This document shows positions 16,082 to 24,595 of a stretch of 64,000 bases of DNA, piece after piece (the stretch's first letter is position 1; every line of letters begins with the position of its first letter). The stretch is from Streptomyces sp. Y2F8-2 (GTDB lineage: Bacteria; Actinomycetota; Actinomycetes; Streptomycetales; Streptomycetaceae). The notes beneath the pieces were generated by a model. The model was not told the origin of the DNA, searched no databases, and worked only from the letters and a program-made list of their open reading frames with translations. The position numbers and the translations under genes are program-made. The stretch lies in the NCBI RefSeq assembly GCF_014905555.1, contig NZ_BNGS01000003.1, forward strand, positions 124,001-188,000, given 5' to 3'.

Positions 16082-17080
16082 ATGGAGGAACTGCCCGCCG
16101 CGGAAGCGGAGTCGAACGACTCACCGGCGCGGGCGGCGAGTGACCCGGAGGCCCCGGTCATCGCCACCCGCGCCCTCACCAAGCGCTACCGCGGCGGGCA
16201 GCTCGCCGTGGACGGGCTCGATCTGACCGTCCCGGCGGGCAGCGTCTTCGGCTTCCTCGGGCCGAACGGCTCCGGCAAGACCACCACCATCCGCATGCTG
16301 ATGGGGCTGATCGAGCCCACCTCGGGCTCGGCACGCGTGCTGGGGCAGCCCATGCCCCGGGCCACGCGCGCCGTGCTCCCGCACGTCGGCGCCCTCATCG
16401 AGGGCCCGGCGCTCTACGGCTTCCTCTCCGGCCGTGACAACCTCCTGCGCTACGACGCCGCCGACCCCACCGCCGACCCGTGCACCCGGCGGACCCGTGT
16501 CGCGGCCGCCCTCGACCGGGTCGGCCTCACGGCGGCCGCGGGCAAGAAGGCGAAGGCGTACTCCCTGGGGATGAAGCAGCGCCTCGGTCTCGCGGCCGCC
16601 CTGCTCCAGCCCCGCAGGCTCCTCGTCCTGGACGAGCCGACCAACGGCCTCGACCCGCAGGGCATGCGGGAGATCCGCGCCCTGGTCAGAGAACTTGCCT
16701 CCGACGGCACGACCGTCTTCCTCTCCTCCCACCTGCTGGACGAGATCGAGCAGGTCTGCACGCACGCGGCGGTGATGGCGCAGGGCCGGCTGATCGCGCA
16801 GGGCGCGGTGGGAGACCTGGTGGCCGGGGCGCGCGGACGCCTCGTCGTGACCACCCCGGACGTCACCGAGGCGGCACGTGTCCTGAAGGAACAGGGCGTG
16901 GCCGATGTGGTGGTGGAGGAGAACCGGGTGACGGCCGAGCCTGAAGACCGGGAACTTTCCGATGTGAACGCCGCGTTGGTCACGGCGGGAGTCCGCGTAC
17001 GCGGCTTCGGCGTCGAACGTGCCTCCCTGGAGGACGCGTTCGTGGCGCTGACCGGGGAGGGGTTCGATGTCGCAGGCTGA
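16082..17080 (+). CDS. ABC exporter ATP-binding protein
   Basis: A 332-residue ATPase of the CcmA/DrrA type (ABC-2 exporters). Walker A is GPNGSGKTT (60-68), signature YSLGMKQRLGLA, Walker B LLVLDEPTNGLD, then SSHLLDE. The first 25 residues are a Glu/Ala/Ser-rich extension before the ABC domain. GGGGAG lies upstream of ATG 16082. Its end overlaps the permease start by 14 bases. The neighbouring LolA-like protein suggests export or extraction of an envelope compound, but the substrate is not known. Confidence 0.93.
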   Translation: MEELPAAEAESNDSPARAASDPEAPVIATRALTKRYRGGQLAVDGLDLTVPAGSVFGFLGPNGSGKTTTIRMLMGLIEPTSGSARVLGQPMPRATRAVLPHVGALIEGPALYGFLSGRDNLLRYDAADPTADPCTRRTRVAAALDRVGLTAAAGKKAKAYSLGMKQRLGLAAALLQPRRLLVLDEPTNGLDPQGMREIRALVRELASDGTTVFLSSHLLDEIEQVCTHAAVMAQGRLIAQGAVGDLVAGARGRLVVTTPDVTEAARVLKEQGVADVVVEENRVTAEPEDRELSDVNAALVTAGVRVRGFGVERASLEDAFVALTGEGFDVAG

Positions 17081-17942
17081 GGCAGCCGGCGGGCCGCGCC
17101 GGACGAGCCCGCTGTGGACCTTCGGACTGCTGCGCAGCGAACTGGTGACCACGTTCCGGCGCTGGCGCACGCTCGCCCTGCTGGCCGTGCTCGCCGCCGT
17201 GCCGATCCTGGTCGGGATCGCCGTGAAGATGGAGACGAGCGACGGGTCCGGCGGTCGGGGCGGGGGCGGCGGCCCGGCGTTCATCGCGCAGATCACCAAC
17301 AACGGCCTGTTCCTGGTGTTCACCGCGCTCGCCGCGACACTCCCGTTCTTCCTGCCGATGGCGATCGGCGTCATCGCGGGCGACGCGATCGCGGGCGAGG
17401 CGAACTCCGGCACCCTGCGCTACCTGCTGGTCGCCCCTGCGGGCCGTACCCGCCTGCTGCTCACCAAGTACGCCACGACGATCGCCTTCTGCCTGATCGC
17501 CACCCTGGTCGTCGCCGTCTCGGCGCTCGCGGTGGGCGCCCTGCTCTTCCCGCTGGGCGACCTGACGACGATCTCCGGTACGCGCATCAGCTTCGCCGAG
17601 GGCCTCGGCAGGGCCCTGCTGATCGCCCTGGTCGTCGCCGCGTCCCTGATCGGCGTCGCGGCCCTCGGACTGTTCATCTCCACGCTCACGGGCAGCGGCA
17701 TCGCGGCGATGGCGACGACGGTGGGGCTGCTCATCACGGTCCAGATCATGGACCAGATACCGCAGTTGCACGCGCTCCAGCCGTACTTCTTCTCGCACTA
17801 CTGGCTGTCCTTCGCGGACCTGATGCGCGACCCGGTCTACTGGCACGACCTGATACGCAACCTGGGCCTGCAGGCCCTGTACGCGGCGGTCTTCGGCTCG
17901 GCGGCATGGGCGCGGTTCACGGCGAAGGACATCACGGCGTAG
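17067..17942 (+). CDS. ABC-2-type exporter permease
   Basis: A 291-residue membrane protein with about six transmembrane segments (for example LALLAVLAAVPILVGIAV, ATLPFFLPMAIGVIAGDAIA, ALLIALVVAASLIGVAALGL). The motif GEANSGTLRYLLVAPAGRTRLLLTK is characteristic of ABC-2 permeases. A Gly-rich loop (GSGGRGGGGGPA) lies between the first two segments. It is translationally coupled to the ATPase and is last in the operon. Confidence 0.92.
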   Translation: MSQAEAAGGPRRTSPLWTFGLLRSELVTTFRRWRTLALLAVLAAVPILVGIAVKMETSDGSGGRGGGGGPAFIAQITNNGLFLVFTALAATLPFFLPMAIGVIAGDAIAGEANSGTLRYLLVAPAGRTRLLLTKYATTIAFCLIATLVVAVSALAVGALLFPLGDLTTISGTRISFAEGLGRALLIALVVAASLIGVAALGLFISTLTGSGIAAMATTVGLLITVQIMDQIPQLHALQPYFFSHYWLSFADLMRDPVYWHDLIRNLGLQALYAAVFGSAAWARFTAKDITA

Positions 17943-17999
17943 GCGCGGGCCGCAGGGGCCGGCCGCGCCATCACGGTCCACCGTCCCCGCCACCCCGGG

Positions 18000-18542
18000 T
18001 CAGCCGCCCGGGCGGGGCCCGAGGTCGAGCAGCAGGGCCATCACGCCCACCAGCGTGGCGCTGCTGACGATCTCACCGCGTTCGATCATCGCCCGTACCT
18101 CCGGCAGCGGGATCCACTCCAGGCGGTCGGACTCGTTGCGCTCGGTCGGCTCGCCCACGCGCGTGGCGTCGTCCGTGCGGAACACGAAGTGCCGGGAGTC
18201 GGTGACCCCGGCCGCGGGCTGGGCGCACATCAGCGGTCGCAGCGAGCCCGGGCGCCATCCGGTCTCCTCCTCGAGTTCGCGCCCTGCCGCCGCGGCGGGC
18301 TCCTCGCCGTCCTCGACGAGGCCCATGGGCAGCTCCCAGGCCCATGTGTCGGTGACGAAGCGGTGCCGCCACATCATGAGCACGCGCTGTTCGCGGTCGA
18401 CGGCCGCGGCGACGGCGACGTCCCGCAGCCGGACCACGTGGTACTCACAGCGTGTTCCGTCGGGCTGTGCGACGTCGAGCGCCCGCAGCCGCACCCAGGG
18501 CGTCTCGTACAGCGCCCGCTCGCCGTGCACGGTCCAGCGCAT
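18000..18542 (-). CDS. NUDIX hydrolase
   Basis: A 180-residue pyrophosphohydrolase with a complete Nudix box, G-x5-E-x7-REL-x-EE-x-GW (from GLVEDGEEP to EEETGW). The layout resembles ADP-ribose/nucleoside-diphosphate-sugar hydrolases. I chose the start at 18542 (MRWTVHGERALYE). It lies four bases after the previous gene's TGA codon begins, so the two genes form an operon. Confidence 0.92.
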   Translation of the reverse strand: MRWTVHGERALYETPWVRLRALDVAQPDGTRCEYHVVRLRDVAVAAAVDREQRVLMMWRHRFVTDTWAWELPMGLVEDGEEPAAAAGRELEEETGWRPGSLRPLMCAQPAAGVTDSRHFVFRTDDATRVGEPTERNESDRLEWIPLPEVRAMIERGEIVSSATLVGVMALLLDLGPRPGG

Positions 18543-18544
18543 GC

Positions 18545-19084
18545 TCAGCGCACCCCCGATCCGCCGCCCGAGGGCGTGAACGGGCCGACCAGACGGGCCA
18601 GTCGGTCGCACTCGCGGGGTGGCCGGCCGCCCAGGTCGCCGGTGCGCCAGGCCGGTACCCAGGGCACGCGATGGACGCCGATCATCGACTCGATCGCCTT
18701 GACACGCTGGGCGAGCGGGCGCGGCAGCCGGCCCGGCGCGTCCGCGACCAGCACGACGGCGTCCAGGGCGAGGCCGGGCGGGGCCGCGCCGCGCCGGAAG
18801 ACGTCGAGGCACTGCAGGGCGGACCCCAGGCCGGTCGCGTGGGTGCGGGCGACCAGCAGCACCGAGGAGGGTTCGCCGTGCTCGGGACGGGGCCAGCCGC
18901 GGCCCGCGTCGAAGCCGCCGAAGACGGTGGCGAGCGTCGAGGTGCCGGCGCCGCCGTGAGTGGCCACCCAGGCGAACCGGCGTGGGCTCGCGCTGCCGTA
19001 GGACGGCGGCCGTGCGCCGTCGACCACCGGCCCGCGGACCCAGATCTCCGGCCCACCGGGCCCCTGCCGCGCGATCGCCTGCAT
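18545..19084 (-). CDS. uncharacterised MinD/ParA-like protein with degenerate P-loop (DUF6668-like)
   Basis: A 179-residue protein found widely in Streptomyces and not functionally assigned. The segment FAWVATHGGAGTSTLATVFGG looks like a Walker A region of the ParA/MinD class but has Ala-Gly-Thr where the catalytic Gly-Lys-Ser/Thr should be. SVLLVARTHATGLGSA and ALDAVVLVADAPG look like switch-type strands. GAGGAGAGG precedes ATG 19084. It is transcribed with the NUDIX gene and divergent from the TPR gene 250 bases away. ATP binding is doubtful given the missing lysine. Confidence 0.75.
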   Translation of the reverse strand: MQAIARQGPGGPEIWVRGPVVDGARPPSYGSASPRRFAWVATHGGAGTSTLATVFGGFDAGRGWPRPEHGEPSSVLLVARTHATGLGSALQCLDVFRRGAAPPGLALDAVVLVADAPGRLPRPLAQRVKAIESMIGVHRVPWVPAWRTGDLGGRPPRECDRLARLVGPFTPSGGGSGVR

Positions 19085-19334
19085 CGCCTCTCCTCGGTCG
19101 CTCCTCGCCCCTCGATCTTCACCTGCGGTGCGCGGGTTCGGTAACCGGGCTCCGGTTCCTGGGACGAGGCTGTGACGCGGCGGTGACGCGGGGACGAGCA
19201 CGGAGGCGGGAGACTCAAGGGGGTGTGCCGTACGTCCCCGCACCCAGGGCCGGGGACGCAGACGAGGGGAGCCGACGCCGAATGGAGGCGGAGGACATCG
19301 GCGCCTTTCCCCGACCGACCCGAGTGAGGGAACG

Positions 19335-21008
19335 ATGTCTCGACTCAGCCGCGGACAGAAGCGGGGCCGCTCCTTCGCGGGGGCCGCATCCGACGGGGGT
19401 GCGGGGTCCGGGGTGCCGCCGATCGAGGTCCGGGTGCCGGTGGAGGCCCGCGACGGGGCACCGGGCCCGGGGGCGACGGTGGGCGGGACGCCGGTGGCCG
19501 CGGGACCCGGGGAGCCGGTCCAGCAGGCCGTCCTGGACCACCTCCACCGCCTGGCCCGCGCCACGGGCCACCCGGTTCTCGCCTCGGTGCACGACGAACG
19601 GATCGGCTACGTCGTACCGATCCGGGTGCACGTCGACGGGTCCAGCGAGTTCGCGGGGGAGCCGGTACGCAGGGGAGCGGCGCCCGTGGCCGCGGAGCAC
19701 GGTGGTACGGCTCAGGTGGCGCCCGGGGAGGCCGGGCCGCGCGACAGGGCCACGCACGACCTGCGCGCGGTGGACGCCCGGCAGCCGACCCCGGGCAGCA
19801 CGGCCCCGACGGCCCTTCGGGGGGTCGTGCAGGACCCGTACGCGCCGTCGGAGTCCCCGGCGCCCCCGCCGAGCACGCCACCGGCCGAGATCGAGTCCGA
19901 CACTCGCGTACTGCGTGCCCTGCGGGAGCCCGCCGAGCCCGCTCCCGCAGCCGCGCTCGCACCGCGCGCGGCTGCCGCGGAGTCCGCTCCTTCTCCCACC
20001 CAGGGCAAGCAGCCCGCCGCAGCCGCCTCCGCGCCCCCCGGCCGTACCGTCGCCCCGTTCGCTTTGCAGGCCGTGCCCGAGCAGGTCGCCTTCATCACCG
20101 CGACGTCCGGGCCTGCCCAGGCCCTGCCGGGTGCCCCGAACCACGGCGGCACCCCGCCGTCGCCCGCACCGCCGGTCCCCGGCACCGTCTCGCCGCCGAC
20201 GGGAACGTTCGGCCCACCGCCGGTCATGCCGGCCGCGCCGTCCGTCGCCCCCGCCGCTCCCGCGGTCCCCGAGCCCACCACCCGGCCCGAGCCCGCCCTC
20301 TCCTCCGCGCGGACCCCCGAAGTCGCCGCGCCTCCCATCACGGAAGCGGAACCCGCCCCAGCCCCCGACGCCCACTCCGCCCCCGACCGGGAACCCGTCC
20401 CCGACCCCGCCCCGGTCCCCGAGACCGCCCCCGTCCCCGCCGACCTGGACGACGAGGTCAAGGAGCCGCCCGTGCGGGAGTTCGACTCCGTGGCGGAAGC
20501 CGTGCTCGGGGATGCGCCGGCCGGCGGCGCGGACGGGCCTGTCGCCGAGGCCACGGCCCGGATCAGCGCGGCCGTGAAACAGGGCCGTCTGGAGGAGGCG
20601 TCCGGACTGGCCGAGCAGGCCGTCACCGAGTCGGCCGCGACCCTCGGCGACGAGCACCCCGACGTCCTGCACCTGCGCGAACTCACCGCCTATATCGCCT
20701 ACCTGGCGACGGACCCCCTGCGCTCCTTCCACCTGTCGCTGGACCTGGCCCGCATCCGGCACCGCCTCGGCGACCCGCGCGGGGCCTACGGCAACGTGCA
20801 GAGCGCGGCCGCCGCCTGGCGCGCCGTACGCGAACCGGTCCAGGGGCTGGACCTCGGCCGCGACCTCATCGCCGTATGGAGCGAACTCGCGGCCCAGGAC
20901 GGCCCCGCCGCCGACGACCTCGACCAGCTCGAGAAGGCCCGCAGCCGCATGGGCCGCTTGGCCGAGCGCGCCCGCAAGGCGTCCGGCGAGCGGCCTGCCG
21001 CCCAGTAG
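19335..21008 (+). CDS. Pro/Ala-rich protein with C-terminal TPR domain
   Basis: A 557-residue protein of three parts. The N-terminal globular stretch (about 55-110) is HLHRLARATGHPVLASVHDE and following. A low-complexity Pro/Ala/Glu linker runs over about 130-380. The helical tetratricopeptide-type end (about 395-550) includes RLEEASGLAEQAVTESAATLG and AYGNVQSAAAAWRAV. The TPR end suggests a scaffold or protein-binding role. It has no signal peptide. It is divergent from the P-loop-like gene, so the two may work together, and it converges on rarD with only 12 bases between. Confidence 0.82.
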   Translation: MSRLSRGQKRGRSFAGAASDGGAGSGVPPIEVRVPVEARDGAPGPGATVGGTPVAAGPGEPVQQAVLDHLHRLARATGHPVLASVHDERIGYVVPIRVHVDGSSEFAGEPVRRGAAPVAAEHGGTAQVAPGEAGPRDRATHDLRAVDARQPTPGSTAPTALRGVVQDPYAPSESPAPPPSTPPAEIESDTRVLRALREPAEPAPAAALAPRAAAAESAPSPTQGKQPAAAASAPPGRTVAPFALQAVPEQVAFITATSGPAQALPGAPNHGGTPPSPAPPVPGTVSPPTGTFGPPPVMPAAPSVAPAAPAVPEPTTRPEPALSSARTPEVAAPPITEAEPAPAPDAHSAPDREPVPDPAPVPETAPVPADLDDEVKEPPVREFDSVAEAVLGDAPAGGADGPVAEATARISAAVKQGRLEEASGLAEQAVTESAATLGDEHPDVLHLRELTAYIAYLATDPLRSFHLSLDLARIRHRLGDPRGAYGNVQSAAAAWRAVREPVQGLDLGRDLIAVWSELAAQDGPAADDLDQLEKARSRMGRLAERARKASGERPAAQ

Positions 21009-21020
21009 GCGTTACGGCGG

Positions 21021-22007
21021 CTACGGCGTGGCGTCCACCGGGTCCGCGTCCGCGGCCCCGCTCACCGTCGCGGTGGCGGCGCGCGCACCCGGGATCGCCC
21101 CGCCGAGCGTCCGCGCGGCCCGCCGCGCGGTGCGCAACGCGTCCGCCGTCAGCAGCGACAGCGCCAGCCAGACCAGCGCGAAGCCCGCCCAGCGCTCGGG
21201 CGGCATCGCCTCGTGGAAGTAGAGGATGCCCAGGAGGAACTGGAAGACGGGCGCCAGGTACTGCAACAGCCCCAGAGTCGACAGAGGGACCCGTATCGCC
21301 GCGGCGCCGAAGCAGACGAGCGGCAGGGCGGTGACCACCCCGGTGGCCGCGAGCAGCGCCGCGTGCCCCGCCCCATGGGACGTGAACGTGGACTCTCCGT
21401 GTCCCGAGAGCCACAGCAGATACGCCAGCGCCGGCACGAACTGCACGGCGGTCTCCGCGGCCAGCGACTCGATGCCGCCGAGGCTGACCTTCTTCTTCAC
21501 CAGCCCGTAGGTGGCGAAGGAGAACGCCAGGCACAGGGAGATCCACGGTGGACGGCCGTAGCCGATGGTGAGGACGAGCACGGCGGCGAAGCCGACTCCG
21601 ACCGCCGCCCACTGCACCGGCCGCAGCCGTTCCTTCAGGAGCAGTACGCCCATGGCGATGGTGACGAGCGGGTTGATGAAGTAGCCGAGCGAGGCCTCCA
21701 CCACGTGGCCGCTGTTCACGGCCCAGATGTAGACGCCCCAGTTGACGGTGATGACGGCCGCGGCGACCGTGATCAGCGCGAGCCGGCGAGGCTGCCGGAG
21801 CAGTTCGCCCGCCCAGGCCCAGCGGCGCATCACCAGCAGGACGAGGGCGACCAGGACGAGGGACCACGCCATCCGGTGGGCGAGGATCTCCATCGCCCCG
21901 GCGGGCTTGAGCAGGGGCCAGAACAGCGGGACGAGTCCCCACATCCCGTACGCGGCGAAGCCGTTCAGCAGACCTGTCCGTCGCTCACCCTTCGACTCCC
22001 CGGCCAC
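21021..22007 (-). CDS. rarD: RarD-type EamA-family permease
   Basis: A 328-residue inner-membrane protein of the drug/metabolite transporter superfamily, with ten hydrophobic segments in two EamA halves (first half GLVPLFWPLL to AVLVLTIGYG; second ISLCLAFSFATYGLVKK to the C terminus). LQYLAPVFQFLLG and ASLGYFINPLV are typical of RarD. GTG 22007 follows GGGAGGG. RarD members are linked to chloramphenicol sensitivity in some bacteria; the natural substrate is not known. Confidence 0.9.
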   Translation of the reverse strand: MAGESKGERRTGLLNGFAAYGMWGLVPLFWPLLKPAGAMEILAHRMAWSLVLVALVLLVMRRWAWAGELLRQPRRLALITVAAAVITVNWGVYIWAVNSGHVVEASLGYFINPLVTIAMGVLLLKERLRPVQWAAVGVGFAAVLVLTIGYGRPPWISLCLAFSFATYGLVKKKVSLGGIESLAAETAVQFVPALAYLLWLSGHGESTFTSHGAGHAALLAATGVVTALPLVCFGAAAIRVPLSTLGLLQYLAPVFQFLLGILYFHEAMPPERWAGFALVWLALSLLTADALRTARRAARTLGGAIPGARAATATVSGAADADPVDATP

Positions 22008-22144
22008 GGGCCCTCCCTCACGCTCTCGGCTGCCCGGTGCAGCCTCCACGAAGGTAGCGCCAGGACCCCCGCCTGTCATGCCCGTATCGGCATACGGTCA
22101 TGACAGGCCGGGGGTCGGGAAGCTCAAGGGCCCGAAGGGGGAGT

Positions 22145-22999
22145 TCAGCCCTTGAGCGCGGCGGTGATCGCCTCGGCGAGCGGGGTGGTCGGACGGCCGG
22201 CCAGGCGGGAGAGGTCGCCGGTGGTGACCTCCAGCTCGCCCTTCTCGATGGACGCGTCCACGCCGGCGAAGACCGCGGCGAGCGGCCCGGGCAGCCCGGC
22301 GCCCTTCAGGATCCCCTCGTAGGCCTCGACGGAGACGGCGTTGTACGTGATCTCCTTGCCGGTCTGCTTGCTCAGCTCGGCGGCGTAGTCGGCGAAGCCC
22401 CACGCCTCGTCGCCGCCCAGCTCGTACGCCTTGTTCTCGTGGCCCTCGCCGGTCAGCACGGCGACCGCGGCGGCCGCGTAGTCGGCGCGCGAGGCGGAGG
22501 AGACGCGGCCCTCGCCGGCGGCCTGGACGACGGCGCCGTGCTCGAGCACGGGGGCGAGGTTCTCGGTGTAGTTCTCGTGGTACCAGCCGTTGCGCAGCAG
22601 CACATACGGCACGCCCGAGGCCAGGATCGCCTGCTCGGTGGCACGGTGGTCGTCGGCGAGGGCGGCCTTCAGACTGCTGGGCGCGCCGGTGTAGGCGAAG
22701 AGGGCGACTCCGGCGGTCCTGGCGGCGTCGAGGACCACCTGGTGCTGCTGGACGCGGCCCTTGTCGAACTCGTTGCCGGAGATCAGCAGCACCTTGTCGC
22801 CGGCCGAGAACACGCCGTCGAAGGTCTCCGGGGCGTTGTAGTCGGCGACCGCGATCCGCACGCCGCGCTCCGCGAAGTCGGCGGCCTTCTCCGGGGTGCG
22901 GACGACCGCGGTGATCTGCTCGGCCGGAACCTTCTCCAGCAGCTGCTCCACCACATGACGGCCGAGGTGTCCGGTGGCTCCCGTGACGACGATGCTCAT
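22145..22999 (-). CDS. NmrA-like NAD(P)H-binding oxidoreductase (quinone oxidoreductase 2 type)
   Basis: A 284-residue atypical short-chain dehydrogenase with N-terminal NAD(P)-binding VTGATGHLGRHV (residues 5-16). Landmarks LFAYTGAPSSL, VLLRNGWYHENYTEN and YELGGDEAWGF resemble E. coli QorB (ytfG) and NmrA-like sensors. It probably reduces quinones with NADPH. It is divergent from an HxlR regulator across 92 bases, an arrangement repeated in many bacteria for redox-sensing QorR/Qor pairs. Confidence 0.9.
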   Translation of the reverse strand: MSIVVTGATGHLGRHVVEQLLEKVPAEQITAVVRTPEKAADFAERGVRIAVADYNAPETFDGVFSAGDKVLLISGNEFDKGRVQQHQVVLDAARTAGVALFAYTGAPSSLKAALADDHRATEQAILASGVPYVLLRNGWYHENYTENLAPVLEHGAVVQAAGEGRVSSASRADYAAAAVAVLTGEGHENKAYELGGDEAWGFADYAAELSKQTGKEITYNAVSVEAYEGILKGAGLPGPLAAVFAGVDASIEKGELEVTTGDLSRLAGRPTTPLAEAITAALKG

Positions 23000-23064
23000 G
23001 ACTTGGATCTCCTTGTGGGGTGCTTTCTGACACTCACCCTAGGAGGTGCGCTAACTAAGCGAAA

Positions 23065-23087
23065 GTACCCACTTTGAAGTAAGGTAC
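23065..23087. promoter_or_regulatory. candidate HxlR operator (nested dyad)
   Basis: Immediately before the HxlR gene, GTACC (23065-23069) pairs with GGTAC (23083-23087), and inside them ACTT (23071-23074) pairs with AAGT (23077-23080). HxlR proteins typically bind such short dyads in the shared promoter region, and this one overlaps the regulator's own 5' end, suggesting autoregulation. Confidence 0.55.
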
Positions 23088-23091
23088 TGGC

Positions 23092-23502
23092 ATGGCAGTA
23101 AGTGATGAGGTCGTCGGCAGACGTGACGCCGCCGAGGCGATGTGCCCCTACCGCCTCGTCCTGGAACACGTCACCAGCCGCTGGGGCGTGCTCGTCCTGA
23201 TCGAGCTCCTCGACCGCCCCTACCGCTTCAGCGAGTTGCGCCGGGCGATCGGGCGGACCGCCCGCGTCAGCGAGAAGATGCTCACCCAGACCCTGCAGAC
23301 GCTGGAACGCGACGGCCTGGTGCACCGGGACGCCAAGCCTGTGATCCCGCCGCGTGTCGACTACTCCCTCACCGACCTGGGCCGCGAGGCCGCCGAGCAG
23401 GTGCGGGCGCTGGCGCTGTGGACCCATGACCGCATGGCGGACGTGCAGAGGGCCCGCCAGGCATACGACGAGGCCCGGGCGCTGTCCGCCCGGGCCTCGT
23501 GA
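23092..23502 (+). CDS. HxlR-family transcriptional regulator
   Basis: A 136-residue winged-helix regulator. An N-terminal Cys (AMCPYRLVLEHVTSRW, Cys17) sits where redox-sensing members such as YodB/QorR have theirs. RVSEKMLTQTLQTLERDGLV is the recognition helix and wing. It probably controls the divergent quinone-reductase-like gene in response to electrophiles or oxidants. The last codons form one arm of a strong hairpin. Confidence 0.92.
   Translation: MAVSDEVVGRRDAAEAMCPYRLVLEHVTSRWGVLVLIELLDRPYRFSELRRAIGRTARVSEKMLTQTLQTLERDGLVHRDAKPVIPPRVDYSLTDLGREAAEQVRALALWTHDRMADVQRARQAYDEARALSARAS
23468..23498. terminator. bidirectional terminator overlapping the end of the HxlR gene
   Basis: A perfect 12-bp stem (CGAGGCCCGGGC at 23468-23479 with GCCCGGGCCTCG at 23487-23498) lies within the last coding codons, between two convergent genes. 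It can serve both the HxlR gene and korB. Confidence 0.75.
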
Positions 23503-23515
23503 ACGGCGGTACCGC

Positions 23516-24595
23516 TCAGCCGACGACGGTCCAGGTGTCGCCGCCGGCGAGCAGGGCGGCCAGGTCGCCCTTGCCGTTCTGCTCGATGGCGGCATCGAGC
23601 TGGTCGGCCATCGCCGTGTCGTAGACGGGCCGCTCCACGGACCGGAACACGCCGATCGGGGTGTGGTGCAGGGTGTCCGGGTCGGCGAGGCGGGAGAGCG
23701 CGAAGGCCGTGGTGGAGGAGGCGGCGCGCGCGTCGTGGACCAGGATGTCCGCCTCGTTCTCCGGGGTGACGGTGACGACCTTCAGGTCGCCGGTCTGCCG
23801 ATCCCGTACGACACCGCGCGCGCCGTTCGATCCGAACCGGATCGGCTGCCCGTGCTCCAGCCGGATCAGGGCCTCCTCGGCGCTCTGCTTGTCCTTGAGC
23901 GCGTCGAAGGCGCCGTCGTTGAAGATGTTGCAGTTCTGGTAGATCTCGATCAGCGCCGTGCCCGGGTGGGCGGCGGCCTGGCGCAGCACCTCGGTGAGGT
24001 GCTTGCGGTCGGAGTCGATCGTGCGGGCCACGAAGGACGCCTCCGCGCCCAGCGCCAGCGAGACCGGGTTGAACGGCGCGTCGAGGGAGCCCATCGGGGT
24101 CGACTTGGTGATCTTGCCGACCTCGGAGGTGGGGGAGTACTGGCCCTTGGTCAGGCCGTAGATCCGGTTGTTGAACAGCAGGATCTTCAGGTTCACGTTC
24201 CGGCGCAGCGCGTGGATCAGGTGGTTGCCGCCGATGGACAGTGCGTCACCGTCACCGGTGACCACCCACACGCTCAGATCGCGCCGCGAGGCCGCGAGAC
24301 CGGTCGCGATCGCGGGCGCCCGGCCGTGGATGGAGTGCATGCCGTACGTGTTCATGTAGTACGGGAAGCGGGACGAGCAGCCGATCCCGGAGACGAAGAC
24401 GATGTTCTCCCGCGCGAGGCCCAGCTCCGGCATGAAGCCCTGGACGGCGGCGAGGATCGCGTAGTCACCGCAGCCGGGGCACCAGCGCACTTCCTGATCG
24501 GACTTGAAGTCCTTCATGGACTGCCTGGCCACGGCCTTGGGGACGAGCGAGAGCGCCTCGATCGTGCCCGTGCCTTCCGTGGTCGTCTCAGCCAT
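23516..24595 (-). CDS. korB: 2-oxoglutarate:ferredoxin oxidoreductase subunit beta
   Basis: The thiamine-diphosphate and [4Fe-4S] subunit (359 residues) of the ferredoxin-linked 2-oxoacid oxidoreductase that makes succinyl-CoA and reduced ferredoxin. It has CPGCG (Cys39, Cys42), GIGCSSR (Cys73) and a later Cys (YQNCNIF) for the cluster. The TPP motif starts GDGDALSIGGNHLIHAL and ends NN. The start overlaps the end of korA by eight bases. This anaerobic-style TCA step is conserved in actinobacteria, which often use it alongside the lipoyl complex. Confidence 0.95.
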   Translation of the reverse strand: MAETTTEGTGTIEALSLVPKAVARQSMKDFKSDQEVRWCPGCGDYAILAAVQGFMPELGLARENIVFVSGIGCSSRFPYYMNTYGMHSIHGRAPAIATGLAASRRDLSVWVVTGDGDALSIGGNHLIHALRRNVNLKILLFNNRIYGLTKGQYSPTSEVGKITKSTPMGSLDAPFNPVSLALGAEASFVARTIDSDRKHLTEVLRQAAAHPGTALIEIYQNCNIFNDGAFDALKDKQSAEEALIRLEHGQPIRFGSNGARGVVRDRQTGDLKVVTVTPENEADILVHDARAASSTTAFALSRLADPDTLHHTPIGVFRSVERPVYDTAMADQLDAAIEQNGKGDLAALLAGGDTWTVVG

